The translations under genes were made by a program, and so were the position numbers. The notes below the pieces were generated by a model, which was not told where the DNA came from, ran no database searches, and saw only the letters and a list, made by a program, of their open reading frames with translations. A stretch of 64,000 nucleotides of DNA from Mactra quadrangularis (lineage: Eukaryota > Mollusca > Bivalvia > Venerida > Mactridae): assembly GCA_025267735.1 (NCBI GenBank), contig CM046297.1, positions 11,530,515 to 11,594,514 of the forward strand, written 5' to 3'. How positions within the stretch are numbered: the stretch's first letter is position 1; each line of letters opens with the position of its first letter. Positions 36,466 to 50,100 of the stretch are shown here, piece by piece.

Positions 36466-37752
36466 ATCAAAGCACAGAAGGCGCTGAATTTGTTTGGGTC
36501 ACGGAATATAGAAAGGTGAAGGTTGTGTGGAAACAATGAGATATAAATGTAGTACAGATACTACAGATACTATGAATTCAAAGAACAATGCCACAGGGTT
36601 ATAAATTTATATTTTAAGGAACTGAAAATAATGTGGTCCCCGATCAGTGGGGTGCCTCAATTGAGTTGCCCTCAATTCATGATTTTGCAATTTTAGGCGA
36701 GAACAAAGGAGCCGTGACCTTATTCCGACTTCTGTGTGATTTCGCGCACATTTATTACTGTCACATACTAGTGTTTGTTGCAAATGAATTCTACGGTCAT
36801 ATTTCATTTAAAAAAGTTACAACATTACCGCAGCATCTTATAACTTCTTCAAATGAAAATCACATCCACATTAAATATCCAATATGGCGTCGCTTAAAAC
36901 GTAAATAAACAGAGGAACTGTGACCTACTTAAAATATATGCGCTTTAATCAAAGTTGTCACTGTCACAAACCTGTTCGTTTTGTGGAAAAAGTATTCAGA
37001 CAGCTTCTTAAACTGAAAATCACATCCACACGATCCAAATTATTTGGCGTCGCTTTATAATGATAGGCCTATTTAAGTAAACAAAGGACCTGTGTCTGTG
37101 CCCAACAAAAAATTGAATCTGTATGCGCTTTAATCAATATTATCACTGTCACTAATTGGTTTGTTATGTGAAATCAACTTTACATATATTTCTTGTTTAT
37201 AAATAATACCAACAAACGATAATGTATAATAAATATTGCATGAAATTTTATTTACAAATCTTCTTTCTTTCTTCTCCGTGGGTTGTTCTGTTGACTCTTC
37301 AGCGTGGTTTGATCACGTGACAAATTGAATTTGTTATATAAACTAACCCATAGGCGAACACCTTTTAATTGAAGAGTTCAAAATTGACGTGCGTTTAATC
37401 AAAATTATTTCAATATATTACCAGTAATTTGCGGAAATGTTACAGAATTGCACAATATTAGAAATCTTCGACCAATCGGGAACTATATTGTCTTCCATGA
37501 TCAGGTTTGAAAATTAATGCGCCTGTTATTTGACAATTAATCTGGTTCCCTGTCCTATTATAGTTCGCAGGGGACCAGTCCATTTGACAATCTTCACGCA
37601 GTGATCTCCCCTGAATTTTTCGGCGTTAATGTCCATGTAAAGGGAAGTAACCGCTTCAAAAAAGCGGACTACTTTCGGTATTTGCAATTAACAGCATTCG
37701 GGTCTGAAATTTCGCTACCATTATTTGTTTGGTCTGACGACCCAAACAAATA
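36466..37752. mobile_element. 1.3-kb insertion downstream of gene 3
   Basis: Gene 5's cassette is continuous here (CAATCAGAACAATAAAAAAACCC near 60060), but gene 3's is interrupted. Near the junctions ATTTGTTTGGGTC (about 36489) and its inverse GACCCAAACAAAT (about 37739-37751) form short inverted termini. Inside, a unit of about 160 bp with AAAATCACATCCACA and ATGCGCTTTAATCAA is repeated (about 36855 and 37017). An open frame at 36633-36908 has no recognisable domain. Confidence 0.6.
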
Positions 37753-38329
37753 AAAACCCTATAGTGATAAGGTCTACATACATAAACTAACGTCAATACA
37801 AGAGTTTAAATAATCAATTCGAAGAGAAATGAAAATGTAAGTCCAGAGATGTGTGCATCCACAATAGAAAACTTAAAGAAATGAATTAACGTCATTATTC
37901 CCAAAAAATGGACGTCACATTGGGCATTTGTTATAAATTCTATTTTCGGTATACGGATAACATTCCTAACATAAGTATGGTATGTTATATGTCAAACAAA
38001 ACTTTAGAGCCTTTAGATTATTACTCTGTGAAAATTATGCATCTATCGTTGATCATATACGTGCTGCTAAATTTTAAAACTGTATCAGATATTATGAATC
38101 ACCCTGTATATTTGTATCTTAATGACAACAGAATGTTTCTGATAAAACTGATGTGACGCAACTTTTGAGGAAGTATATGGAATGAGTTTGAAACGTGTAT
38201 TTGTTGAATTGACATGCTCATTTATGACAGCTTTGATATTATTTGGGGGGTGTAAGGATTAAAAAAAAAGATGAAAGGTGATAAAATGTTATACCAACAT
38301 TCATCATTATTTGTCTTAGAAATCTAAGC
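37753..38329 (+). repeat. Downstream cassette of gene 3, continuation
   Basis: Resumes homology to gene 5's downstream cassette (60070-60640): CCTATAGTGATAAGGTCTAC, AATGGACGTCACATTGGGCA and AATCACCCTGTATATTTG. Gene 4's cassette lacks most of this block through a deletion near 45615. The frame at 37908-38156 is interrupted by a stop in the other copy (TTATTAG near 60345), so it is not a conserved gene. Confidence 0.75.
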
Positions 38330-38973
38330 ATACCCTTCACAAAAAAATGCCATTTAGGGTTTCATTTCGATAGTTGCACATGTAGGTCTTGTATAAATAT
38401 AATGTATGTAACTACTAGGCTTTGTAATATCTTTTGGAACTTATAAAGGTATATTAATATCAAGTAACTTAAATATACGGATGAATGTAAAACTGCTCCA
38501 AGTCTGTTTTAATAAATCATCTGAAAGTCTTTATTAAAATATTTAATCTACCAGTCACAGCAAATATTACATTATTGTTAATGACTATAAATAACAATAT
38601 TGAACTTGCCCTCGATTAATTTTCGTATGAGTTATCGGATTAGTCTGGATTACCTGCCCCTTACCACTATCGTTATCGGGTCAGGCAAACCGTCATCATG
38701 GCGGCCTCCTCAGTTATTATTCAGCATAACGTTTTCTTAATCTTGCATGATCATTTGCTGACGATAGTTACTTAAGTAGGAGTTCGGTACTAAATAGGTC
38801 ATTTGATTTCTATTTTTCTGATTACACGTATATTAAGCGAACTAATGACAAAAACATGTCTCAAGTGAACACAATTTGGACGTGGATTAGTCTCGTTAGA
38901 ATTTCGGATACTTTATTTAGCATAAATGTAACCGAACAACTAAAAATTCACTATAATTCTTGTACAATGATCC

Positions 38974-39354
38974 TTGGATTTAAGTCTGTGTAGTAAGAAA
39001 TTTTCATCTGAAAACATACTAATCCAATACCCAATTCATTACATCGGGCGTGGCCATTATCATGCCTTGCCTGACGTACTTTTATCTGTCAAAGTACAAC
39101 TGGGATCCAGACAATTAGTGGATAAACTCGCCAAAAGTACGAATTTTAATACATATTTATTCGGTGTTAAGATCAAACTAAGATCGTGGTTTACGGAGTT
39201 AGCCGAGCGATGCATACGACTGCAAACAAATATGCATGGACGGCAATTTCAACCTAGTCTATTATTATTTTATAAAGTTATGTACATTTTGTATTATCAA
39301 CCTTCTATAATCTACACCATTACAAATACTACCTGTATGGTAATCGATAAATGA
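38974..39354 (+). other. Conserved open stretch in upstream cassette, copy 2
   Basis: 126 codons open. The central 65 or so are in the frame shared with 29028-29237 and 46523-46732 (GHYHALPDVLL, STNFNTYLFG, KIKLRSWFTELAERCIRL). It reads past the position where the other two copies stop. There is no recognised domain, and coding status is unproven. Confidence 0.3.
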
Positions 39355-39886
39355 ATAAATTGTGAGACGATTATCTTTTGATTATCTTTAAGACCTAAAA
39401 TAGATTTTCAGAAAATGCAATGTAAAGACATTTCCTGCAGTCATAAATGATAACGTTTTACAAATCTATCATATATGTTTTGAAAACTCATTGTCGGTGC
39501 GCGTTGAATACTTTGAATTAGATAAGGGATATATATGTCAGAAGACTTGCTTGACAAACCGAGTACATTCATACAGAAATAAAAGCTTCAACACCATTAT
39601 TTCAGGTATGTTCATATTTGTAGACATTTATCAAATATTGGTGAAGTTTTCGAAAAGTTTTATTAATACCTTATCATCGATGTTAGAAGTTTGATTTTCG
39701 TTTTGTGACATGTCTAAATTCATTTTCCGAAAATTCGGGCATATAACTTTAAAACTAAAGCACTTTTGTTTCAATTATGTTATTTCATATGATTTGACAA
39801 CTTTAAATTAATTTAGGAGAGCCATATCATATTTCTGGAAAAAAATTAGAAATCACTTTTGAAAATCATGAATGATATTTATTATA

Positions 39887-40099
39887 CAGTGCTCTCCAAA
39901 AGTACTTAGACATATTTTTGTGAATTTTGATATTGCAACCCACTAGAAACTTTACTATGATTAAGAATGTAACATTGTTTGAATGATATATTGATAATTG
40001 TGGAATTTGTTCATATGACCCTTGTCTTTTTTGTATGAGATACGTGCAATTGGGTTTGTTAAAAAACAGTATTTTGTCCAGGGACTTTTGAGGGCACTG
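39887..40099. mobile_element. 213-bp mariner-like MITE
   Basis: Flanked by TA (39885-39886 and 40100-40101). Left end CAGTGCTCTCCAAAAGTA, right end inverted CAGTGCCCTCAAAAGTCCC. TA duplication with CAGTG ends fits Tc1/mariner. It sits within the cassette copy that has also lost about 90 bp around the site. Confidence 0.82.
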
Positions 40100-40280
40100 T
40101 ATTATGATATGTGTTAACATAAATTTGACGAATAGTTTCTACTAAACATTGAGCGATATTTGTACTTACTAAATTACACGTGTAAACAATGTTATATTTT
40201 TACAGGATTGGTTTATTACGATGAAGACTAAACTAGTTAAAGGATAAAACATTAGACACCACAATACACCATCCCACATC

Positions 40281-43200
40281 ATGACTGCTTTATGTCCTGT
40301 GTTAGTACTTTTCTTTTTGACATTGTGTGGATGTTTGATGATACTTTATCATACTGTATCATTCTGGATGGGAATTATTACTGGCTGCATACTTGTTGTC
40401 GGCTATTTGTTGTTGCTTATAAAGAATAATTGCCATTCTCCACATGACTGGGACTGTGTCCGGGGAGGATTAATTTGTTCTACTTTGTCAGTATTCGTTT
40501 GTGTGTTGAGTTGTATAATAATTGGTGGAGTACAGTATAGTTATAATACGACAGTATGTACATTTAAAGAATGTTGTACTGACTCCTGGATTACTCCAAA
40601 TATAACAGGTAAACATATTTTTGTAAATTATTTTACGATAATAGGTAACCCAATCTAAAAAAATTTCCCTATTCTGTTTTACTATACAATACTGCTATGA
40701 AGGTTAAAATCTTCTATTATGTCTATTTGGCAAATATTGTGAAACGTCGTCGTTTTTTATTTTAAAATAAAAATGAATTCTGACATGAATTTATTAGAGA
40801 ATACTAGTTTTTCTAATTATCAAAATTAAGCTTCACTTGTGTAAAAAACAATATAACCGTCCTTAATATTGAACACCCGGTACACACGTTTGAAAATATC
40901 AACAGAGTGGGAAAAAAGAATTTAGGAACTTGTGTCTTGGAAATATTTGTCATGATAATCAGTCAACCTACGTACCGTTTCTGGAATGGCCAAATCTTCA
41001 GATTGATATTGAATCTTTATTTGATTTCTTGTGATCTTCTTCATCGCTAAATGCCAAGAAACCTTTGCATGCATCGTAGTTCACTTGTTGTACCATACAT
41101 GTTTCAGGGTTGTCATTGTTGCTTCACGAGAAAGTGTTCGGACAACATATAGCTGTTAGTACTATAGTCTAACTTCTGAAAGGTCATTTGGAGACAAGAT
41201 CAACCAAACCTTTAGTGTTGTCCCTTCATGGACCATCTGGCTCTGGGAAGAGTTATGTGACCCAATTTATTATTGAGAATATGTACAGTCAAGGTAAAGA
41301 TAGCCAGTTTGTTCACTTCATATCACCAATGACTGACATACCAAATACACATGACATGGATTCGTACAAAGTAAGAAAGCTTGTTTTATCTGTCGACTGT
41401 TTTGGCCATGAACCATAAGATGATATGCTAATTGTTTAACACATATTCAATCTTTTTAAACGGAACATTTAAAGAATCGTTCTTGAATATCATATGTCAA
41501 AATGCATTCTAAAGTCATAAATTTAGTCGCGTAGTTGCGATTGTCTCACAAAAGGCGAAGTATTGTGTACTCGAACGTATCTCTGTTTACAGAAGCTCTT
41601 TGGGTTCGATATTCTTAGTTCGAATCCCTTCAGAAGCACTGTTTATTCGTAAGATTTACATGTGAATAATTTTCTCCACCCAGAGGTTAATGGGTACCTG
41701 GTAGTGTGATTTCATCTCGTTGGTACAATGTAGGCTACTCATCAGCGGAGCAATAGATTCCCTAGGCTGATTTTTTTGTATAGATACCATTGGCCTGATT
41801 ACCATCTATGGAAAAGTCTACATGTATTATATTGTGCATAAGCATGAAATTTACAATAAATGCAGTTTGCTATTGATATACATAGCCTAGATGCGAGAAG
41901 TATATATATATATTTTGTATGCATGATAACATTTTACAGGGTATATCAAAAAGTCAAATAGAAGAAGGTGTTAAGCAATGTCCAAGATCTATGTTTGTAT
42001 TTGATATGGTAGAAGATATGCCAGCCGGTGTATTAGATGTTTTACATCCAGCCCTTGATCATAATCATCAAGTTAATGGTGTAGATTTAACAAGGCTATG
42101 TTTATATTCCTGAGGTAATTATTGATACACATCTTTCTTGTACATAGAGAGAAAAAGACATGTGTCTTCAACAATTAATATGTATACCAATTGAACTTTT
42201 TGTTATCGCTTAAAGCAGCCATTTTAATCGTTTTTATATTACAAAATAAATTCCAGGAAATCGCATATATTGGTTGTATATAATTGTGTTCGAGTACGTA
42301 TAAAATATTTTACCATATACATGTATTTGATTGAAATAATCGGTTATGTTTTTTCAAGTATGACCATACACGCTACTGCATATTTGTAACTTGAGCAGGA
42401 TGATATTTTCGCTAGCGATCAAGTTGAAAACAATTCACGGCCATTTTACAATTTCTGATTGGATAGAAAGGTCCAGTTTCCTTCAAATGGATTATGAAAC
42501 CACTGTTGAAAAAAATGCGGATTAGTAATGATATTTTATGTGATTAAGTTTCTTTTAGTTTTCAAACAGATAACATAAGATCAAGAGTTTAAGTTGGGGC
42601 AAATCTTGAGATAAATATTGGTGTGGTATAAAAATACCAATGTAGATAGGAAGAATACAAAATTTGAAAACATTGTAGTGTTATATTACGTAAAAGGCTG
42701 AATACTTTGATTATTCTAATTGTTTTAATTTTAGCAAAACTGGTCACAGAGATATAACACACGGTGTGACACAGAATAAGAACAATGGGAGCCAAAGAAG
42801 ACAGCTATCATTGAATGATTTTGAAAGAAAGATAAAGAGAGTAGCATACGAAAGCAAAAGTAAAATTTAAAAAAAAATGATTATTTTAGGCCAATGACAG
42901 CAATCAAGTTTTCAAACTTGGCGTCGGTCCATATTTGCCCACATTTAAAATACGGCTTTGATTTTTCCAATCGGTTTTGCTAAATAACTCCAACATAATT
43001 TTATTTCATTAACTAAGATGTGGTGTGTAGCATCAGAAAACTCGAGGTAAGACATTTGTGGAGTGAAGCTGTTTTTCATTATCATTGTGATACCCTTTTA
43101 CATTTTCGTTTAATGAACCAAATATTGACGGAAGAACTGGACATTGATGTGAATGAGGACAAAGTTGTTAATTTCAGAAAATATAAATTGTGTAATTATA

Positions 43201-44107
43201 TAGTGAGTTATTTTATTGTTTTCTTGCTTAGTTTGAGCAATAATACTGCGTAAAACAAGTGTTAAATTATTTTCGAAAGGTCTCATGTCTATATACTCTG
43301 TCATACATCACCTTCATAACTGTTTTTTTCCAGTTGGTTAGGGACATTGTTACTTAAGAATTTGAATACAAACTTTTACAATAGTCCATGCCATATCGGA
43401 ATTTTGTTAAGCGTCCGCGTGTGCGTAGGTTTTAGAGTCTTCAATCCAAAAAAAGGATTTTTTCTTAAATAATTCCGATTTTCCAGGATCCGATAACAAA
43501 CATTTCGTTAAAACACTAGTCATTTTATTATAAACCACATGTTTTAAGTCCGTGCTTAAACTAGCCACTTCAAAAGTAATTCAGACTATTGTTTCATACT
43601 ATGATGATGTTTTCTATTTATACAAATATAATAATGTATTGTTTTAGTCGTAAATATTTGTGCTTTCGTTTTCGGTTTGTGTGTTTTTGTGAATAGGTAC
43701 CTACGTTTGTCAAAATTGAGTTGACGCTTAACAAAATTCCAATTTGGCATGGCCTTAGTTTCCATCGTTCCATTTGTTGACATCGCCCTGTAACGTAATG
43801 CATATGTATCATCATCTTATGGCAATTTCAATTTACATTTTCAGACGGTCTTTACAAGAGCAACTTGATCAGTAGTAACCTTGTGTCTGCATTTGTACCA
43901 TTTTTACCTTTAGAGAGAACACATGTTAAACAATGTATCGCTCAAGAGTTGATCAAAAAGGATATATACAAGTTTGATCACCAAGTAGATGCTGAAGAAG
44001 TTGACATCATCGCTGATCAGCTACACTACACGTCTGATGGTGGATTTTCTGAATCTGGCTGTAAAGGAGTGATTGAGAAAATAAATATAGTTAGTCGTGA
44101 TGAATAA
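40281..44107 (+). pseudogene. Torsin-like gene 4, disabled (nonsense and frameshift)
   Basis: Five exons at the usual places: 40281-40608, 41108-41370, 41940-42114, 42735-42859, 43845-44107, with all splice sites intact. Exon 2 carries TAA at 41170-41172 where every other copy has AAA (Lys in the STIVK context), stopping translation at codon 131, before Walker A. Exon 3 is 175 nt instead of 176. One base is missing in GATTTAACAAGG (about 42084-42095; other copies GATTATAACAAGG), which shifts the frame to a TGA before the donor. Exons 1, 4 and 5 are open and nearly identical to those of genes 3, 5 and 6, so loss was recent. If expressed it would yield only the membrane-spanning N-terminal part plus about 20 residues. 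Confidence 0.88.
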
Positions 44108-44664
44108 AACAAATTAAATTTGGGAGGATAGGATCGAAATATTTTTATATATATACTTTCTATTGACAGTATCTTGCTCATATCTAAATTTAAGTGCTTT
44201 TGTGTTTGTATGGTCATTGAGGTGCCTTCCACCTTCGAATGCGTTTAGCTTTTTGTTTTATGTATTTGTATTTTTTTTTGCGCTCATAGATCTAGTCATA
44301 TAAAATGTAGTTTTTAATTTGTTTCACCTGGATTGTGTTTAAGTGTTTGTTCTTGAACCTGTTGGATGCCATTATGAGGTTAGTGCATCCTAAAACCTAG
44401 TTTAAACCTCTAGTAGCTATCAATGTGTAACTGTCCGTTCCATGGCGGAAAGCCCTTAAGTTCTTGTATGTGTTATTTGTTTGTATGTCTATTGTCTTCG
44501 GTTTGTGTTGAAGGTATTTGTGTTTTGATGTCTCTAATATGTTTGCTTATACCTTTGTACTCATGAACTGTGTTGAAATATATTCTAAAAATATAATTAT
44601 TGTAATATCTTACTTCAGCTTGAAATGTGATATAACATTTTTATTTAGTGTCAACACAGTTTCT

Positions 44665-44817
44665 GGTCATTTTACGGTGGACAGCACACATTAGCTAGCT
44701 TTCCTGGACCTTTGCCTATTACCAGTACTCGCTTACCTTTGTGCTAGGTCGTCACATTTCCTTATCAATGGAGGAAATTGACATTATTGTAGACTTTTCA
44801 TGTGAGTTTATAACCAT
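44665..44817 (-). mobile_element. Fossil SINE body, minus strand, copy 2
   Basis: Same fossil as at 35267-35419 (GGTCATTTTACGGTGGACAG, TGGAGGAAATTGACATTATT). An open frame across it and its right flank (44741-44944) is antisense to the SINE over its first part. Confidence 0.62.
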
Positions 44818-45024
44818 CATGGATGAAGAACAATCAAGCAACTACTTTATTACACTTAATTTGAATAAATGTATGATACTGCGCTACAGATCTGGGTATG
44901 AACTGCGTTTAATCATAGAAAATATCGAAGCTACATTACTATAGACCTTTGATGGAGATCTATGTTTCTGCTGAGATTTTATTGATCAATCAATTAGTAA
45001 ATAGACCTTTGTTATAGGCCATTT

Positions 45025-45148
45025 TTTCTCAACTGTCAAAGATTGAATAATTTCACGGTGAATGATTACACACTATCTCAATATCACGAGTGTGTGACAA
45101 AGAGCAAGACGTCACCGTGAAATTATTCATGTTTTGACAGTTGAGAAA
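45025..45148. repeat. Inverted-repeat MITE-like element, copy 2
   Basis: Same arms as at 35621-35744, with TTTCTCAACTGTCAAAGATT on the left and the inverse ending GACAGTTGAGAAA on the right, at the same offset from the gene. Confidence 0.8.
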
Positions 45149-45829
45149 AAACGAACTATATTACACAATGCTTAAAGGGTGTGATAAAAATATAAATATG
45201 ACCCCAGCTTCATCACACACAGGTTGATATGGCAACGTCATATAATTATAAAGTAAAATAAAGTAATGCTAATATTTCTAATAAGGTGAAAGTGAAGTAA
45301 ACTTGGTTTTCAATGAATTAGACAGACTGAATAAGTGGCTTATAAGTTACAGATCCAGCGTATTAGCTCTTGGATCACCATGGTTTATTTTAAACAAATC
45401 GGGCGTTACAAAATACAACCACAGCAACAGTCTTAATTATTAAAACACCTTGAATCACCTTATAACCTATCGGGTTCTAAAATAAGTAACAATAATCGTA
45501 CTTTGTAAACTTGTAGACATTGGACCAGTGTAAAAAAGTTTATGTTTTTATAATAATACACATGTCCTCTCAAATTTTATTTGGTTTGGTGATCATTTGG
45601 ATCTTCACATGTATATCTGTCTCTTAATGAAACAAAATTTTTCTGATGACACCGAAGTGACGAAACTTTTAAGGAAGTATATTATGGAATGTGTTTGAAA
45701 CGCGTATTTGTTGAATTTACACGCTCATTTATGACAGCTTTGATATAATTTGTGGTGTGTTAGGATTAAAGGAAAGATTGATGAAAGTAATAAAATGTTA
45801 TACCAACATTCATCATTATTTGTCTTAGA

Positions 45830-47101
45830 AATCTAAGTATACCTTTCACAAAAATGCCATTTAGGGTTTAGTTACGATAATTGCACATGTAGGTCTTGTA
45901 TATATATAATGTATGTAACTACTAGGCTTTGTAATATCTTTTGGACCTTATAAAGGTATATTAATATCAAGTAACTAAAATAGACGGATAAATGTAAAAC
46001 TGCTCCAAATCTGTTTTAATAAATCATCTGAGAGTCTTTATACAATTATTTAATCTACCAGTCACAGCAAATATAACATTATCGTTAATGACTATAAATG
46101 AACAATATTGAACTTGCCCGCGATTAATTTTCGTATGGGTTATCGGATTAGTCTGGATTACCTGCCCCTTACCACTATCGTTATCGGGTCAGGCAAACCG
46201 TCATCATGGCGGCCTCCTCAGTTATTATTCAGCATTACGTTTTCTTAATCTTGCATGATCATTTGCTGACGATAGTTACTTAAGTAGGAGTTCGGTACTA
46301 AATTGGTCATTCGATTTCTATTTTTCTGATTACATGTATATTAAGCGAACGAATAACAAAAACATGTCTCAAGTGAACACATTTGGACTTGGATTAGTCT
46401 CGTTAGAAAATCGGATACTTTATTTAACATAAATGTAACCGAACAACTAAAAATTCACTATTATTCTTGTACAATGATCCTTTGATTTAAGTCTGTGTAG
46501 TGAGAAATTTTCATTTTAAAACATAATTATCCAATACCCAATTCATAACGTCGGGCGTGGTCATTTTCATGCTTTGCCTGACGTACTTTTACCTGTCAAA
46601 GTACGACTGGGAACCAGTCAATTATCGGATAAACACACCAAAAGTACGAATCTAAGTACATATTTATTCGGTGTTAAGATCAAACTAAGATCGTGGTTTA
46701 CGGAGTTATCCAAGCGATGCATACGACTCTAAACGAATATGCATCGACAGCAATATCAACCTAGTTTATTTTTATTTTATAAAGTTATGTACATTTTGTA
46801 TTATCTACTTTCTATAAACTACAAAATTACATATATAACCTGTATGGTAATCAATAAATGAATGAATTGTGAATCATTCCTTTTGAAGACCTAAATAGAT
46901 TTTATAAAATGCAATATAAAGGCTTTTTTATTCATAAACGATTACGTTTTACAAATCGATCATATATTTTTGAAAACTCATTGTCGGTGCGCGTTCCGTA
47001 TACTTTGAATTAGATAAGGGATATATACGTCACAAGACTTGCTTATCGAACAGAGTACATTCATACATAAATAAAAGCTTCAACACAGGTATGTTTATAT
47101 T
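45830..47101 (+). repeat. Upstream cassette of gene 5, first piece
   Basis: Homologous to 28331-29640, 38330-39610 and 60690-61480. It is cut by the element at 47102-50378 and continues as small pieces at 50379-50434, 53582-53887 and 54704-54792. Together these rebuild the same block order as the other cassettes. Confidence 0.82.
46523..46732 (+). other. Conserved 70-codon open stretch in upstream cassette, copy 3
   Basis: Same length, frame and terminal RCIRL-stop as 29028-29237, with about a dozen amino-acid differences. Function unknown and coding status unproven. Confidence 0.3.
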
Positions 47102-50100
47102 AATGAGCCAGGCTCTGTGAAAACCGGGCTTAATGACATCGATTATGACGTCGCGAAACGACGTCATAAAGTACACACATTTAAGCAACGTAGAAACCGA
47201 AAGTTGTTTGAAGTTGTGTGATTATTGCATTGTTTATACTACTACTATAGGCTCTCTTTCATTAATTAAAGTGAATATAAATTATGTTTTTATATGATGA
47301 CTGACTATAAGTATCAATGTTTCAAAAAATCATCAACAAATAGCGTAAAAATAAGGATAATTGACAGTATTGAGTTGTTTTCCATCTGATTTTCGTTAAT
47401 TTGCCGAGCCATTGTGTGGTGTGGATTCTTTTATAAAGTAGACTAACTTGTTATTTTCCACATAAAATATTTTGTAGTTTTGTGCTTAAAAATCGGATTG
47501 CTAAGTATATAAGCTATAAGTTTTTTTCCAGATAATCACAGGCATAATTTAGGTATCATAGGTTTAAAAATTCGACGCATAACAATTTCTTCACGCGTTG
47601 CCATAAATTGTTTACTGGTTACTACGAGTACACGTTCACACCTGTGAATACAGTACACGCTATAATCATATATGCGGACTCGTGCAATGCATTTTGAATT
47701 TGATTTAGTCCATTTACAAATCTAAGTTTGATCGGGAAAATTGGTAACACAAAATAAGAGGAATGTCGTCCCCTTTCTGATCTGAAATGTCCTTGAGATT
47801 TTTAAACATTTTAAAAATTGCTAGCATATTTTGAGTTAGACCTTTAAAAAAATCACTTAAGCAAAGACAAAAAAATATACACCGTGACATGACTTTGCTT
47901 TATAATCATATGATTAAAATTAATTAAAATTGAAATATGGTAATTTGTGTGTAGGCTTTCTACAGCAGCTCCAGCCGTGACGTATGTCAGGTTTGATCCA
48001 GCTAGATATTCGTTATTTTTCCATTATTAGACTTAAATAACTAGACTTAACATCATTGATAAAATATCATAATATCATAGCAAATTATACCACTATCTTA
48101 TTACCACATGTATATGTTGGATCTTAGAAATCTATTTCAATTACCGAGCAAGATAACACTCGTGACTCAATGTAAACACGTTGCAAATAAGACTGCCTGT
48201 ATAAGTTTTCCAAGGGCATAACATCTTAATTTTTTAAAAGAGTATTAGAAACATAATGTTACCATCTACCTATATATCGTCGTTAATAAACACTAAATTT
48301 GTATAAGACAAAGATGTGTTTCTTTCTTAATTACCAATTATAACCAACTACGAGTTCGTTAGAACGCATCATTTTCGTCATGCAAAACTGTAAATACTTT
48401 CAATGTCGTTAAGAATAATTACCAACAGTTTATTGAAAACAAAATAGTAGCAATATTTAGTGTTATGTGAGAGTACATTTTTGTTCTAGTGATGTTTTAT
48501 CGTACTTCGTGTTTAAACCTGATCTATACGCAAGTAGGCATGGGCCTTAGAAGGAAATGGAGTTTTGTGTCTGTTGTTTTCTGTTTATCACATTAGCGTG
48601 TATCAAAGCGTTATCATATCTGATTTTTTTCATGGAGCATGCAAATTATACACAGGTCATCGTCGAACCACTGTAATTACGACAAACTTTGATGTAACTT
48701 GAAATAATATACAGCTTCTGTGATTGAGAGACGGATTTCCATATCTATGCTCCGTTTCCACAATTGTACCACAACTATAACTGCTCGCGCATTTCTTGGG
48801 CCAATTGAACTCACAGGTGCCCATCGCATTAAAAAAACTCCAAATAATTGTTAATTTTTACTTAAACATGCTCCAATTATTGTAAAAATACCAAATACAA
48901 AAGTTCCAGCCAAAAGCCAACATTTTGTTTTGTAAAAAATTATAAGGTATCCAACTCGATGAAATAGTTCTAAATTTTACTCGGAAGAGATGAGACAGGT
49001 CACCTTTCCAAGACTAAACAACCCTTTTCTAATAGTTAAGCGCTAAAATCGAATTCTGACATGTTAGATAATTCAAAAATGGACTTCAATTATTAATATC
49101 AAACTTCTCGCTCCCTTCCTACGATTGTACCGATCATTTCACTTAAATCGGTTTTGTTTATCTCCCGAGTCGACCATTTTAGTGAATGAGGATGCGCGCG
49201 CTTCACGTTGAACCATAAATTGATTACGAGTCATTTTATTGGACAGAATAAAGACGACGTCCAATGAAATGTCTCGTTACAAACGTGATGCGCGCATCAC
49301 CATTCACAAAATGGTTGAGACGGCAGATTAACAATAGCGATTCGAGTAAACTAATCGAAATACAGTCTTGCGAAACATAGCGAGAAGTTTGATATTGACG
49401 CTAGTAATCCATTTTTTATTTTTCTAACACGTCCTTATTAGAACTTTGCGCTAACCCGTTCGGGAATGAGTGTTTAGTCTTGAAAAGTAGACCTGTCACA
49501 TCTCTTTCTAGTAAAATTCTGAAGGATTTCATTGAGTTGGATACCTTAGATTTTTATTTAACAAATTTTTGGCTTTTGGATGCGACGGGCACCTTTAATT
49601 GAACTATTAAAGGATCGCCGACTATCATTTCCAAACTTCAATATTCCTCGTTTCTTTGATAATATTGGCTTCCGAAAGCGTTGTTGTGTCGGCATTCTGT
49701 GATCCTTCAAAGAAAATAGTAGCAAGTTCCGTATTACGTAATTTTCTCCTTTTATGTCGAACTAAATATTTTTCACTTTCATTCTGGACTTAATGTGTGT
49801 TAATGTTATTGCATGATTACACTTCGCGTGTAAAGTACGAATATGCCGACATAAAAATATGTTCAGAGAATATTGAATTGATAGTTGACTTCGTTGTCAT
49901 TAAACGCAGTTCACATGATTGTAAGTTAAAAATTATTAGACTCATAATTATAAATTTTTCAAAAATATTTACAGACGTATACGTTGCGTGCGGTATTTTT
50001 TTGACGATAAAAAATGCTTTAGTACAAATTGGTTCATAAGCATGTATAACAAACTAAAAAATGTGTGAAAATGAGTTTAATATCAAATTTAGTTTGCTGT

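Larger units (their letters stand above)
38330..40205 (+). repeat. Upstream cassette of gene 4
   Basis: Homologous to the upstream cassettes of genes 3, 5 and 6. It includes the open stretch 38974-39354, a splice-donor-like TTTCAG|GTATGT at about 39600, and an acceptor-like block (ATTTAGGAGAGCCATATCATA, about 39815) shared with the other cassettes. It carries a mariner-like MITE at 39887-40099. Confidence 0.8.
44108..45829 (+). repeat. Downstream cassette of gene 4
   Basis: Homologous to the flanks after genes 3 and 5. It includes a fossil minus-strand SINE (44665-44817) and the inverted-repeat element at 45025-45148. Relative to genes 3 and 5, about 0.6 kb is deleted near 45615 (ACATGTATATCTGTCTCTTA). 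Confidence 0.8.

Noticed and set aside
36633..36908. 91-codon open frame in the insertion downstream of gene 3
   Set aside because: No recognisable domain, no paralogous copy to test, and it lies in non-autonomous element sequence.
37908..38156. 82-codon open frame downstream of gene 3
   Set aside because: The same stretch after gene 5 contains a stop codon, and gene 4's cassette lacks it.
44741..44944. 67-codon open frame, also largely open after gene 5
   Set aside because: Its first part is antisense SINE, and the copy after gene 3 stops early. Best explained as chance.
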